The notes under the pieces are model-generated. The model worked only from the letters and a program-made list of their open reading frames with translations. It was not told where the DNA came from and ran no database searches. Of a stretch of 52,212 nt of DNA, positions 35,239 to 44,992 are shown piece by piece; the stretch's first letter is position 1, and each line of letters opens with the position of its first letter. The position numbers and the translations under genes are program-made. This DNA comes from Rikenellaceae bacterium (GTDB lineage: Bacteria; Bacteroidota; Bacteroidia; Bacteroidales; UBA932), in NCBI GenBank assembly GCA_003542575.1, contig DPKJ01000016.1, forward strand, positions 29,455 through 81,666, given 5' to 3'.

Positions 35239-35737
35239 TATTTATACTGACGGAGCTGCTCGTGGCAATCCGGGTCCGGGTGGATGGGGTGCAATTCTTA
35301 AATCAGGGAGACATTACAAGGAGTTATCAGGGGGTTTCAGTTGCACAACCAACAACAGAATGGAGTTGCTGGCGGTAATTGTTGCACTTGAAACAGTTAA
35401 GAGAGCCAATGCAGAAGTTACTGTTCATTCCGATTCATCTTATGTATGTGATGCCATCAATAAAGGTTGGCTGTTTCAGTGGGAGAAAAAAGATTTCGCA
35501 AAGAAAAAAAACCCTGATCTCTGGAAAAGGCTTCTTGTAATTTTTAGAAAACACAGGGTAAAATTTGTCTGGATTAAAGGACACAACGGTCACCCTGAAA
35601 ACGAGAGGTGTGACAGATTGGCCGTTGAGGCTTCAATGATGTCAGACCTGCCGCCTGATAACGGTTATAATCCTGATATTAACGAGGTGAATAATCTTGA
35701 TTCCTCAGCCATGGAACAAACCCTGCCTCTTTTATAG
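35231..35737 (+). CDS. rnhA: Ribonuclease HI
   Basis: RNase HI removes RNA from RNA-DNA hybrids. The ATG at 35231 starts MINIYTDGAARGNPG; an upstream ATG at 35204 would only add residues read inside pdxA. The four catalytic acids are visible: D7 (YTDGAA), E45 (NRMELL), D68 (HSDSSY) and D128 (ERCDRLA), with H118 in KGHNGH. The last roughly 35 residues are an acidic, unconserved tail. Its codons overlap the convergent mqnC coding region for 59 bases. Confidence 0.95.
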   Translation: MINIYTDGAARGNPGPGGWGAILKSGRHYKELSGGFSCTTNNRMELLAVIVALETVKRANAEVTVHSDSSYVCDAINKGWLFQWEKKDFAKKKNPDLWKRLLVIFRKHRVKFVWIKGHNGHPENERCDRLAVEASMMSDLPPDNGYNPDINEVNNLDSSAMEQTLPLL

Positions 35738-36773
35738 CCTTCTGAATACCTGCTGCGTCTGTTCTGCTTTCTGCGCCGGCAGACGATACCACATTTTCTT
35801 CAATCATTATTGAGCCCATATCATCTGCCCCTGAGTGAAGGGCGAGCTGTGCTGTCTCCATTCCTATTGTAAGCCATGAAGCCTGAATATGAGGGATATT
35901 ATTAAGAATTATTCTACTTATAGCCACCATTTTAAGGTGTTCAATTGCATCAGGTGCCATCACTCCGGACATCTGTCCCATCTCAGCTAGTTTTGTCCCT
36001 TCTGTTTGCATTGGCCAGCATATAAAAGCCCTGAATCCTGGAGCACCCTCCGGCTTTTCCTTTTGTATATCTCTTAGAAGAATCAAGTGTTCAAATCTCT
36101 CTTTTAAAGTCTCAAGATGACCATACACCATTGTTGCAGTTGTGCCAAGCCCAAGTTTATGAGCGCACTTCATAACTTTAACCCACGCATTAACTCCCGG
36201 TTTTGCAGGAGAGATTAATTTTCTCACTCTGTCTGATAGTATCTCGGCACCGGCGCCAGGCAATGTGTCCAGACCTGCATCAATAAGCCTTTTTAATGTC
36301 TCTTCTATAGTCATATTACTGATTCTGGCAATATGAAATACCTCTGGAGGGCCTAATGCGTTAAGTTTAAGTGTAGGGTAATCTCTTTTTAATCTGCGGA
36401 AAAGCTCTTCGTAGAAGATAATATCCAATTCGGGATGAAGCCCCCCCTGAAGAAGAAGTTGATCTCCACCATATCTGAACAGTTCATCAATTTTATTTCG
36501 GTACTCTTGCGGTGTTGTTATGTATGAAACATCTCTTCTGGAGATTTTGCAGTGGAAATTGCAGAATTTACAACCAGAAATACAAACATTGGTGTAATTA
36601 ACATTTCTGTCAATTTGCCAACTGACTTTATTCCCCGGATTTATTATGAATCTGATCTTATTTGCAAGATTGAGGAGTTCATTCAGTGGCGCCGTTTCAT
36701 AAAGAAAAAGAGCCTCCTCACAAGTGATTTCTTTTCCCTCAATTGCTTTGTTGTACAGTATATTCAGCTCCAT
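35679..36773 (-). CDS. mqnC: Cyclic dehypoxanthinyl futalosine synthase (radical SAM)
   Basis: MqnC is a radical SAM enzyme that converts dehypoxanthine futalosine to its cyclic form in the futalosine route to menaquinone. The cluster motif CxxxCxxC reads CISGCKFC, following NVNYTNV. Typical stretches include LLLQGGLHPELDI, PPEVFHIA, LDTLPGAGAEILSDRVR and TATMVYGHLET. These distinguish it from MqnE, whose related segments differ. The C-terminal GFVPWLRNQDY fits the family end, so its overlap with rnhA is genuine. A minus-strand TACTTTTG element (36796-36803) precedes it. A UbiD-family gene elsewhere in the window may act later in the same pathway. Confidence 0.9.
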   Translation of the reverse strand: MELNILYNKAIEGKEITCEEALFLYETAPLNELLNLANKIRFIINPGNKVSWQIDRNVNYTNVCISGCKFCNFHCKISRRDVSYITTPQEYRNKIDELFRYGGDQLLLQGGLHPELDIIFYEELFRRLKRDYPTLKLNALGPPEVFHIARISNMTIEETLKRLIDAGLDTLPGAGAEILSDRVRKLISPAKPGVNAWVKVMKCAHKLGLGTTATMVYGHLETLKERFEHLILLRDIQKEKPEGAPGFRAFICWPMQTEGTKLAEMGQMSGVMAPDAIEHLKMVAISRIILNNIPHIQASWLTIGMETAQLALHSGADDMGSIMIEENVVSSAGAESRTDAAGIQKAIKEAGFVPWLRNQDYSPR

Positions 36774-36795
36774 AATCGTTATTTATGATATAAGG

Positions 36796-36803
36796 CAAAA
36801 GTA
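36796..36803 (-). promoter_or_regulatory. -7 element of mqnC
   Basis: TACTTTTG on the minus strand matches TAnnTTTG, 22 bases before the mqnC ATG, in the intergenic region shared with gpsA. Confidence 0.5.
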
Positions 36804-36835
36804 TAAGTTTTATTTAGATTATGTTACAAAAAGGG

Positions 36836-36843
36836 TATATTTG
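36836..36843 (+). promoter_or_regulatory. -7 element of gpsA
   Basis: TATATTTG matches TAnnTTTG exactly, 34 bases before the gpsA ATG. It probably drives gpsA, pgi and the add genes, which follow with short gaps. Confidence 0.55.
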
Positions 36844-36877
36844 TAAATTAAACCTAGATTAAAACCGTTGATTTGTA

Positions 36878-37891
36878 ATGGATAATTTTTTTGAAAGGGA
36901 GGGCCTCAGATACGCCATGATTGGGAGTGGCAGCTGGGCAACGGCCCTTTCCAAACTGTTGCTTAACAACCAGGAGAAAATATCCTGGTACGTAAGGGAT
37001 GACGAGATGATAGACCAGATGAAAAAATCCTATCACAACCCTTATTACCTTCAAGCTTTTAAATTTGATCCGGAGAGGATAGTCTTTAGCTCAGATATTA
37101 ATGAGATTATTGATTCGGCTGATGTGCTCGTATTCTGCGTCCCCTCAGCATATTTCCTTTCCGAAGCTGCACTCATAAAACGCTCCTTCAAGGATAAGTT
37201 TATTATAAGTGCTATCAAGGGGATGATCCCTGAAGAAAACATAACCATCGCTGAATACTTCCATGTAAAATTTAACATCCCTTTCAGTAAAATTGGAATC
37301 GTTAGCGGACCTTGCCATGCTGAGGAGGTAGCCATGGAGAAGCTTTCATATCTCACACTTTCAAGTAAATATATTGAGGTTGCCAGATCACTGTGCGACG
37401 TTTTTGCCTGCAATTATATAAAGACAGTTCCGGGAACAGATATTTATGGGGTAGAATATGCTGCAGTCCTTAAAAATATCTATGCAGTCGCTGCCGGTGT
37501 TTGCCACTCACTTTCGTATGGAGATAATTTTATGGCAGTATTAATAACAAGCAGCTTTCATGAGATGAGAGATTTTCTTCACGCATCCCACCCGGACTCT
37601 GCACGGAGAACATCAACCTCTGCTTATCTTGGTGATCTTCTGGTGACGTGTTATTCTCAATTCAGCCGTAACAGAACATTTGGAAGCATGATTGGAAAGG
37701 GCTACTCGGTTCAGTCTGCACAGGTTGAAATGAATATGGTTGCAGAGGGTTACTATGCAACAAAATGTATTTATGAGATAAATAGAAAATATAATGTTCA
37801 TATGCCTATTGCAGAGGCAATGTACAAGATCCTTTATGAGCAAAAATATCCTGCTTATGTAATTAAACAGCTTTCAGAAAATTTACAGTAA
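36878..37891 (+). CDS. gpsA: Glycerol-3-phosphate dehydrogenase [NAD(P)+]
   Basis: GpsA reduces dihydroxyacetone phosphate to sn-glycerol-3-phosphate, the backbone for phospholipids. The 337-residue protein has the Rossmann motif IGSGSWATALSKLL after a ten-residue extension. It also has VFCVPSAYF, SAIKGMIPE, SGPCHAEEVA and the catalytic lysine region AAVLKNIYAVAAG. It is the first gene of a plus-strand run; pgi starts 5 bases after its stop. Confidence 0.95.
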   Translation: MDNFFEREGLRYAMIGSGSWATALSKLLLNNQEKISWYVRDDEMIDQMKKSYHNPYYLQAFKFDPERIVFSSDINEIIDSADVLVFCVPSAYFLSEAALIKRSFKDKFIISAIKGMIPEENITIAEYFHVKFNIPFSKIGIVSGPCHAEEVAMEKLSYLTLSSKYIEVARSLCDVFACNYIKTVPGTDIYGVEYAAVLKNIYAVAAGVCHSLSYGDNFMAVLITSSFHEMRDFLHASHPDSARRTSTSAYLGDLLVTCYSQFSRNRTFGSMIGKGYSVQSAQVEMNMVAEGYYATKCIYEINRKYNVHMPIAEAMYKILYEQKYPAYVIKQLSENLQ

Positions 37892-37896
37892 TTGCT

Positions 37897-39240
37897 ATGT
37901 TAGAGAATGTTATCCAAATAGATTTAAAAGGGGCTAAGCCCTTCTTTACAGATAAGGAGTATGCCGAATCGGTAACGGATGCACTCTCGTCATTAGACAC
38001 TCTTTTATCAGGCAAAGGCAGGGGTGCAGAGTTTACCGGATGGTTAAACCTTCCCTCACAGACAGAAGAAAAACTCATAAGCGAGATTGAAAATTTAGCC
38101 TCTGAGTGGAAAAAAATCGCTGAGGTTGTTGTCGTAATAGGAATTGGAGGTTCATATCTTGGGGCAAAAGCTGCAATTGAGTCATTGTCACATAGTTTTG
38201 GTCTTCATCTTGGAAACCGCGAGTGGCCTGCGATTGTATTTGCGGGACAAAATCTTTCAGGTGAGTATATTTCTGAGTTAATGGATCTGCTTGAAAAGAG
38301 AGAGTCGGCAACAATCGTGATTTCTAAATCAGGTACAACAACAGAACCGGCGGTTGCTTTCAGAATAATAAAAGAACACTATGAGAAAAAATATGGAAAA
38401 ACCGGTACTGCCAAAAGAGTAGTTGCAGTAACCGACTCTTCCAAAGGTGCTCTTAAATCACTCTCAGATACAGAAGGTTATAAAACCTTTGTAATACCTG
38501 ATGATGTTGGAGGCAGATACTCTGTACTAACACCGGTGGGTCTTCTACCAATTGCCGTTGCAGGTTTCAATATCAGGGAGATGATTGCCGGGGCCGGCAG
38601 AATGGAAACTCTTTGCAAAAAAGGCGGTGCCGATAACCCTGTTATTCGTTATGCTGCCGTTAGAAATTTACTCTACGGCAATGGAAAAAAAATAGAGATT
38701 CTTGTTAATTACAATCCAAAACTGGCTTACTTTTCTGAATGGTGGAAACAACTGTTCGGAGAGAGCGAGGGCAAGGAGGGAAAGGGCATCTTTCCGGCTT
38801 CTGTCAATTTCACAACAGACCTTCACTCAATGGGCCAGTACATACAGGATGGTGAGAGGATACTTTTTGAAACAGTTTTGAGTATTGGAGATGCAGACAG
38901 AGATTTTGAAATAAGTGCTAACGAAGACAACCTTGACGGCCTCAATTTTTTATCAGGAAAGAGTGTTGAACAGTGCAATAAAATGGCCGAAATAGGAACA
39001 AGATTGGCCCATATAGACGGAGGGGTACCAAATATTGCCATAACTGTTGAGAGATTGAACGAATTCTACCTTGGATCATTGTTCTATTTCTTTGAATTTG
39101 CTTGTGGTATCAGTGCATATATGCTTGAAATAAATCCGTTTGACCAACAGGGAGTTGAAGACTACAAAAAGAACATGTTTGCTCTTCTGGATAAACCCGG
39201 GTTTGAACAACTTGCAGAAAAGCTCAGGAGAAGATTATAA
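37897..39240 (+). CDS. pgi: Glucose-6-phosphate isomerase
   Basis: Pgi interconverts glucose-6-phosphate and fructose-6-phosphate. At 447 residues it is the compact bacterial type (as in Bacillus and Bacteroides) rather than the 550-residue E. coli form. Visible are VVIGIGGSYLGAKAA, SKSGTTTEPAVAF, the signature DDVGGRYSVLTPVGLLP, and a C-terminal INPFDQQGVEDYKKNMF with the conserved Gln-Gly-Val-Glu and the catalytic Lys. It shares a transcript with gpsA. Together with zwf downstream it links glycolysis and the pentose phosphate branch. Confidence 0.97.
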   Translation: MLENVIQIDLKGAKPFFTDKEYAESVTDALSSLDTLLSGKGRGAEFTGWLNLPSQTEEKLISEIENLASEWKKIAEVVVVIGIGGSYLGAKAAIESLSHSFGLHLGNREWPAIVFAGQNLSGEYISELMDLLEKRESATIVISKSGTTTEPAVAFRIIKEHYEKKYGKTGTAKRVVAVTDSSKGALKSLSDTEGYKTFVIPDDVGGRYSVLTPVGLLPIAVAGFNIREMIAGAGRMETLCKKGGADNPVIRYAAVRNLLYGNGKKIEILVNYNPKLAYFSEWWKQLFGESEGKEGKGIFPASVNFTTDLHSMGQYIQDGERILFETVLSIGDADRDFEISANEDNLDGLNFLSGKSVEQCNKMAEIGTRLAHIDGGVPNIAITVERLNEFYLGSLFYFFEFACGISAYMLEINPFDQQGVEDYKKNMFALLDKPGFEQLAEKLRRRL

Positions 39241-39263
39241 TCTCTGTAATTCAGATATTTCAG

Positions 39264-41993
39264 ATGAAATTTTTACAAACAATCGCTTCCCGCTTTTATG
39301 AAGACGAAGGGGCGAAAATACGGGAGTTGTGTTTTGTTTTTCCAAACAGGAGATCAGGACTTTTCTTTCAAAAGTATCTGGGAGAGCTGACAAACGCCCC
39401 CATTTTCTCTCCTAAAATATTCACAATTAAAGACTTCATAATATCTGTCTCTGGTCTGAGGGAGGCAGACAGGCTGGACTCTCTCTTTAGATTATACAGA
39501 ATTTACAAAGAGATTTCAGGAACCGAAGAGAGTTTTGATGATTTCGTCTTCTGGGGAGATGTAATTATTGATGATTTCAACGATACAGACAAATTTCTTG
39601 CTGATGCGCGACTTCTATTTGCTAACATTAAAGAACTTAAGGAGATTGAGAGTGATTACTCTTTTTTAACCCAAACTCAACTTGAGGCAGTTATGAGTTT
39701 CTGGGAGGGTTTTTTACCCATAGGAGAGAGTGAAAAAAAACAGAAATTCAGAGCTTTATGGCAGGTCCTGTACCCGTTGTATCTTAAATTCAGAGAGGAG
39801 TTGGTGGTTGAAAAGAGCGGCTATGAGGGTATGATTTTCAGACATGTTGCAGAAAATACCATTTTACTTGACAAACTTGACGAGTACCGTGAAATTGTTT
39901 TCGTAGGGTTAAACGCACTAAATGAGTGTGAAAACAAGATCCTCAAAGAGCTCAAAAAACAAGGCAAGGCAGATTTTTATTGGGACTATTTTGGGGAATT
40001 TATAACTGACAGTTCAAATAAAGCCTCTCATTTTATGAACGGAAATATCTCCAATTTCCCTTCGAAAAGAGAGATTTTTTTCGAGAAATACGAGATACCC
40101 CAAATTGAAATAATCGGAGTTTCATCGGCAGTTATGCAAACAAAAATCGTAACTGAAATATTGGAAAACAGCGAAAATGCTATTGAAAATGCAGTTGTTC
40201 TTCCTGATGAAAAGATGTTGCTGCCAATGCTTCATTCAATACCCGAAAAATACCCCGATGTTAATGTTACTATGGGTTATCCACTCAAAGGATCTCCAAT
40301 CATGTCATTGATAGAGTACATTACAGAGCTGACTAAAGACAAAGGGGCATATTATTACAAAAGAGTTCTCCCCATTTTAAAACATAATTATATAAAATTG
40401 ATATGTAAAGAGAGTGCCAGGGAGCATCTCAACAGAATTGTATCTCAGAATTTGATTTATGTCGCTCCCTCTTTCTTTGAAGACGATTATCTTTTAAAAC
40501 TGATTTTTTCCGAAAACCTAAGTAAGGATACCCCTGCCAAAGACTTTTGCTTTAAACTTCTTGATATACTTGATTTTGTAGTACAAAATTCTCAAACCAA
40601 AGGAATTGAGAAGGAGTTTATATATCATATAAGGGTATCTCTTACAAGAATAGCCGGGATACTTATTCCTATGTCGCTTGACACATTCGGCAGACTTTTA
40701 AGCCAGATTTTATCTACTGTTTCAATCCCTTTCAAAGGAGAACCATTATCGGGTCTGCAAATTATGGGTGTTTTGGAAACCCGGGCACTTGATTTTGACA
40801 ATGTTATTTACTGCTCATTAAACGAGGGGACATTTCCATCATCTTCACAATCGAATTCATTTATCCCCTACAACCTTAGGAGAGGTTTTTCTCTCCCGGT
40901 TAAAGAGTACAACGATGCAATTGCCTCATACCATTTTTACAGATCAATTTACAGAGCAAAAAATGTCTGGTTACTATACGATACACGCACTGAGGGTCTC
41001 AACACCGGGGAGATGAGCAGATTTATCATGCAGTTGAAATATCATTATAAACTTCCTTTAAAAGAGAGCAGGGCGTCGTTTAGAGTAAAATGCGCTCCTG
41101 AAAAAATAGTTGAAATTGCAAAGAGCTCTCAGGTCTTAGAAAAGGTTGAAAAAATATTTTTCGGTGAACAGGCTAAATCGCTTTCTGCTACTGCTTTGGG
41201 TTCATATATTCTTTGTCCGTTGCAGTTTTATTTTTCTTATATAGAGGGTGTAAAAGAGGATGATGAGATATCTGAGGAGATTGAATCAAATGATTTTGGT
41301 TCAATATTTCACTTCGTTATGGAGAAACTCTATTCTGGTTTCAAGGGCAAAAGGTTATCAAAAGATGAGATTACAACCCTTATAAAAGACTCTTCTAAAA
41401 TCGAAAAACTTATAAAGGCAGGATTTTTAGAATATCGAAATTTAAGAGAGTTTAAAGGTTACAATTTGCTGATTAAAAGACTTATTCACAAGTACGTCCA
41501 ACTCACTCTCGAATTTGATTTATCACTTGCCCCATTTGAGTATACAGATTCAGAAAAAAAAGTCATATCAAAGCTTATTCTTGAAGGAGGCAAAGAGGTT
41601 GCACTTAAGGGCTTTATTGACAGAATTGACAGGATTGACGGAATTAAGCGAATAGTTGATTACAAGACCGGCAAAGGAGAGATAAAATACTCAAACCTTG
41701 AAGAGTTATTTGACCCGAAAAAATTCAACAAAAACAAGATAGCTTTCCAAATGTTGTTCTATGCTATGCTTCTTGATGAGAAGCAACCTGTTAAACTAGC
41801 TCCGTACATATTGAGAAACATCAGCAAAAATAACCGTGGTGATGAGAAAATTGTAGATGAGACAGAGGTAGAGCAATATAAGGAGAGGCTTAAATTGCTT
41901 GTTAAAGAAATATTTAGCTCTGAAATAAGTTTCTACGGAAACAGAGGAACCAGAACATGTGAATGGTGTCCATACTCTCCAATTTGTTACTAA
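39264..41993 (+). CDS. AddB-like PD-(D/E)XK nuclease subunit
   Basis: This is the 909-residue partner of the helicase-nuclease encoded next to it, probably working like AddB in double-strand break end processing. The N-terminal helicase-like region has FVFPNRRSGLFFQKYL, which lacks a working Walker A. The C-terminal third has the RecB-type nuclease pattern with LKGFIDRID, RIVDYKTG, and FQMLFYAML. Four cysteines fit the iron-sulfur staple: one in ILCPLQFYF (about residue 650) and C899, C902 and C908 at the extreme C-terminus (CEWCPYSPIC). The order B then A, with 11 bases between, matches Bacillus addBA. Confidence 0.85.
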   Translation: MKFLQTIASRFYEDEGAKIRELCFVFPNRRSGLFFQKYLGELTNAPIFSPKIFTIKDFIISVSGLREADRLDSLFRLYRIYKEISGTEESFDDFVFWGDVIIDDFNDTDKFLADARLLFANIKELKEIESDYSFLTQTQLEAVMSFWEGFLPIGESEKKQKFRALWQVLYPLYLKFREELVVEKSGYEGMIFRHVAENTILLDKLDEYREIVFVGLNALNECENKILKELKKQGKADFYWDYFGEFITDSSNKASHFMNGNISNFPSKREIFFEKYEIPQIEIIGVSSAVMQTKIVTEILENSENAIENAVVLPDEKMLLPMLHSIPEKYPDVNVTMGYPLKGSPIMSLIEYITELTKDKGAYYYKRVLPILKHNYIKLICKESAREHLNRIVSQNLIYVAPSFFEDDYLLKLIFSENLSKDTPAKDFCFKLLDILDFVVQNSQTKGIEKEFIYHIRVSLTRIAGILIPMSLDTFGRLLSQILSTVSIPFKGEPLSGLQIMGVLETRALDFDNVIYCSLNEGTFPSSSQSNSFIPYNLRRGFSLPVKEYNDAIASYHFYRSIYRAKNVWLLYDTRTEGLNTGEMSRFIMQLKYHYKLPLKESRASFRVKCAPEKIVEIAKSSQVLEKVEKIFFGEQAKSLSATALGSYILCPLQFYFSYIEGVKEDDEISEEIESNDFGSIFHFVMEKLYSGFKGKRLSKDEITTLIKDSSKIEKLIKAGFLEYRNLREFKGYNLLIKRLIHKYVQLTLEFDLSLAPFEYTDSEKKVISKLILEGGKEVALKGFIDRIDRIDGIKRIVDYKTGKGEIKYSNLEELFDPKKFNKNKIAFQMLFYAMLLDEKQPVKLAPYILRNISKNNRGDEKIVDETEVEQYKERLKLLVKEIFSSEISFYGNRGTRTCEWCPYSPICY

Positions 41994-42004
41994 ACAGTTG
42001 TGAT

Positions 42005-44992
42005 ATGGGAAAACTAAAAATTATAAAAGCATCGGCAGGTTCCGGAAAGACCCACACCCTGACAGGAGAGTATCTCTCACTTTTGCTCAAAAAGGAGAGG
42101 GCCTACAGAAACATCCTTGCTGTTACTTTTACAAATAAGGCCACCGAAGAGATGAAAAGAAGAGTTGTTGAGACTCTGTTTAAAGAATCTCTTTCAGATT
42201 CAGGTGCAAGAAGACGCCTGATTGAAATTTTGCACGATTATTCATCATTCTCAATACTTACAATTGACAGGTTTTTTCAGCAGACACTTAGAGCATTCGC
42301 CAGAGAGATAGGAAAAAACAACAGTTATACAGTAGAGCTGGACCAGGATATGGTTCTGAGTGAAGCTATTGATAATATGATTCTTAATCTTGATAAACCG
42401 GACAACTCCGACCTTTTGGAGTGGCTCACAAATGTAAGCTTTGATGCAATTGAAAGAGGAGATGACTGGAACTTCAAGAAGGGCATTAAACAACTTGCAG
42501 ATGAGATGTTCAAAGAGTCATTCAGATTGAAAAAATCAGATTTGCTTCCCGATTCGTTTGATAAAAAGAGACTTTCAACTTTTAAAATACAACTAAGAGA
42601 GGTTATTAAAGAATTTGACCGGAATGTTTTAAGAATAGCAGAAGAGGCTATCACGGTTCTGAATCGTTTTAGCCTTACAGCAGAAGATTTCCCATACAAG
42701 AAAACCAGTGGCATAAGTTATTTTTACAAATGCGCTGTAGGAGAGTTTGAGATGCCCGGGGTAAGATTTCGGAATATGGTGGATAATTTTGATAATTGGG
42801 TCAACAAAACAATGAGAAAAGAGAATCCCGGAATTTGCGATGCAATAGAAAATGCATTCAACGAAGGGTTGAACCGATCATGTATTGAATTGCTTGATTA
42901 TGTTGATACTCAGTCCAAAATTTATTATAGTGCCAAAGCAGTACTTTCAAACATCAATACTCTAGGTTTGATGATTGATATTGAGAAATTTGTTAAAGGA
43001 TACACCAAAGAGAATAACCTTGTGCTGATACCTGAAACAACAGAGTTGCTTAGTAAGATTATAGATGGCAGTGATACTCCATTCATTTATGAGAAGGTAG
43101 GCACCAGAATAGACCACTTCATGCTTGACGAGTTTCAGGATACCTCTCTTTTACAATGGATGAACTTTAAACCACTTATTGAAAATTCTCTTGCTTCAGG
43201 GAATGATAATTTAATAGTTGGAGATGTCAAACAGAGTATTTACAGGTGGAGGGGTTCTGATTGGAACTTACTTAATGGAGACATTCATAAATATATTGAT
43301 AGTGAAAGAATAGAGGAGACAGATTTAAAATATAACTGGCGTTCGGCCAGAGAGATAGTTGAATTTAACAAGGATTTTTTTACATATGCTGCATCGGAGT
43401 GCAATACTTTAACAAACTCTGAAGCATTTTCTGAGGTATATGCCAATGTATTTCAGCAGATACCTGATAAAAACAGCTCTCTCAAAGGGCACATTCATCT
43501 GAAATTTTTTGATAAAGGTGAAGATGAAGACTCCTTCAGAGAGAGAGCTCTTGCAGCTATAGTTCCACTATTGGAAAAATATATTAAAAATGGTTATAGT
43601 TACAAAGACATTACCATACTTGTAAGAACAAACAAGGAGGGAGAAAAGGTTGTCCAGAATTTAATCAACAATGATTATCCGGTTATTTCTGAGGAGTCTT
43701 TGCTGGTTTCATCATCAACAGCTGTCAGAAAAATACTGACTATCCTAAAATATATTAATAATCCCGAAGATTCAGTCAATAATACAATTGCAAAATTCAA
43801 CTCAATAGAGGTCAATACAGCGGATAATATGCAATACATATCCCTTTATGAGCTGTGTGAAGGCGTCGTGATGCAAATTCAGTCTGAATGTGATGAATCG
43901 GATGCAATATATATTCAGTCTTTTCTTGATATTGTTAACGATTTTTTGAAAACAGGTAAAACAGATCTGGCCTCTTTCATTGAATGGTGGGAGATTAAAG
44001 GGAAGAAGAGGTCAGTACCAGCACCCTCTGGACAAGATGCAATAAGGGTAATGACTATTCACAAAGCAAAGGGTTTGGGAATTCCGGTTGTAATCCTTCC
44101 TTTTTTTGAAACAGAACTCGATCATGCAAACACAAGTCTATTCCCTCAGATTATGTGGTGCAAATCAACATTAGAGCCTTTCTCAAACATCCCTCTGTTA
44201 CCTGTAAAGTATTCATCTTCATTGGAAAATACAATTTTTAGTGAGGAGTATTCTCAAGAAAAAGTCAAAGCATATGTTGATAATTTAAACGTTGCTTACG
44301 TCGCTCTGACAAGAGCAGAAAGAGAGATAGCAATTTTTGCTCAAGTGCCTGCAGACAAGTCAAAGAGTTCAGTTTCCAGACTCATGTACAACCTCTTTAG
44401 TGGGCGGCTTGATGGTTTGCTTGAATTTGATACCGGGGAGTGGACAAAAGCCGATGCTAAAGATGATCAGCAATATACAAATATAAGTTTACCTGAAGTG
44501 TTGTCAATTCCGTACGGCCAAAGATTAAGGCTTACACTTAAAGGGGAGGAGTATTTCGACAAAGAGAGTAAGCGAAACTACGGTTTGATTATGCATTCGG
44601 TTTTATCCAGAATTGAAAAAGAGGAAGATTTACAGGCATCACTTGAAATTTCTGTATCTCAAGGTGAGTTGTTGGGAGATGAGTTTGAGCCTGCCAATGA
44701 AATGTTGAAAAAATGTCTTGAAAACATCAGGGAAAGACACTGGTTTGACGGAACTTACAAAGTATACAACGAACTTGAAATAATTGAAGTCGGGGGTAAG
44801 ATCAGCAGACCGGACAGAGTTCTGTTAGGAGCAGAGGCCGTTGTTATAGATTTCAAATTTGGGAAGAAAAGAGAGCAAGCTCATATAAGACAGGTAAACA
44901 GATATATCTCCCTTATAAAGTCGATGGGTATGGCATATGTAAAAGGGTACCTTTGGTACCCCGAAGAGAATGAGGTTGTAGAGGTTATTTAA
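42005..44992 (+). CDS. AddA-like UvrD-type helicase-nuclease
   Basis: This 995-residue subunit resembles AddA/RecB. It would unwind broken DNA ends and cut one strand to load RecA. Walker A ASAGSGKT is at residues 9-16, followed by AVTFTNKATEEM. DEFQDTSLLQW is the Walker B/motif II, and VGDVKQSIYRWRGS is motif III. VMTIHKAKGLGIPVVILP and YVALTRAERE are motifs V and VI. The C-terminal nuclease domain has GLIMHSVL, RPDRVL and VIDFKFG in proper order. I use the ATG at 42005 because an earlier ATG (41963) lies inside addB. Its end overlaps the convergent lipoprotein gene by 8 bases. Confidence 0.88.
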   Translation: MGKLKIIKASAGSGKTHTLTGEYLSLLLKKERAYRNILAVTFTNKATEEMKRRVVETLFKESLSDSGARRRLIEILHDYSSFSILTIDRFFQQTLRAFAREIGKNNSYTVELDQDMVLSEAIDNMILNLDKPDNSDLLEWLTNVSFDAIERGDDWNFKKGIKQLADEMFKESFRLKKSDLLPDSFDKKRLSTFKIQLREVIKEFDRNVLRIAEEAITVLNRFSLTAEDFPYKKTSGISYFYKCAVGEFEMPGVRFRNMVDNFDNWVNKTMRKENPGICDAIENAFNEGLNRSCIELLDYVDTQSKIYYSAKAVLSNINTLGLMIDIEKFVKGYTKENNLVLIPETTELLSKIIDGSDTPFIYEKVGTRIDHFMLDEFQDTSLLQWMNFKPLIENSLASGNDNLIVGDVKQSIYRWRGSDWNLLNGDIHKYIDSERIEETDLKYNWRSAREIVEFNKDFFTYAASECNTLTNSEAFSEVYANVFQQIPDKNSSLKGHIHLKFFDKGEDEDSFRERALAAIVPLLEKYIKNGYSYKDITILVRTNKEGEKVVQNLINNDYPVISEESLLVSSSTAVRKILTILKYINNPEDSVNNTIAKFNSIEVNTADNMQYISLYELCEGVVMQIQSECDESDAIYIQSFLDIVNDFLKTGKTDLASFIEWWEIKGKKRSVPAPSGQDAIRVMTIHKAKGLGIPVVILPFFETELDHANTSLFPQIMWCKSTLEPFSNIPLLPVKYSSSLENTIFSEEYSQEKVKAYVDNLNVAYVALTRAEREIAIFAQVPADKSKSSVSRLMYNLFSGRLDGLLEFDTGEWTKADAKDDQQYTNISLPEVLSIPYGQRLRLTLKGEEYFDKESKRNYGLIMHSVLSRIEKEEDLQASLEISVSQGELLGDEFEPANEMLKKCLENIRERHWFDGTYKVYNELEIIEVGGKISRPDRVLLGAEAVVIDFKFGKKREQAHIRQVNRYISLIKSMGMAYVKGYLWYPEENEVVEVI

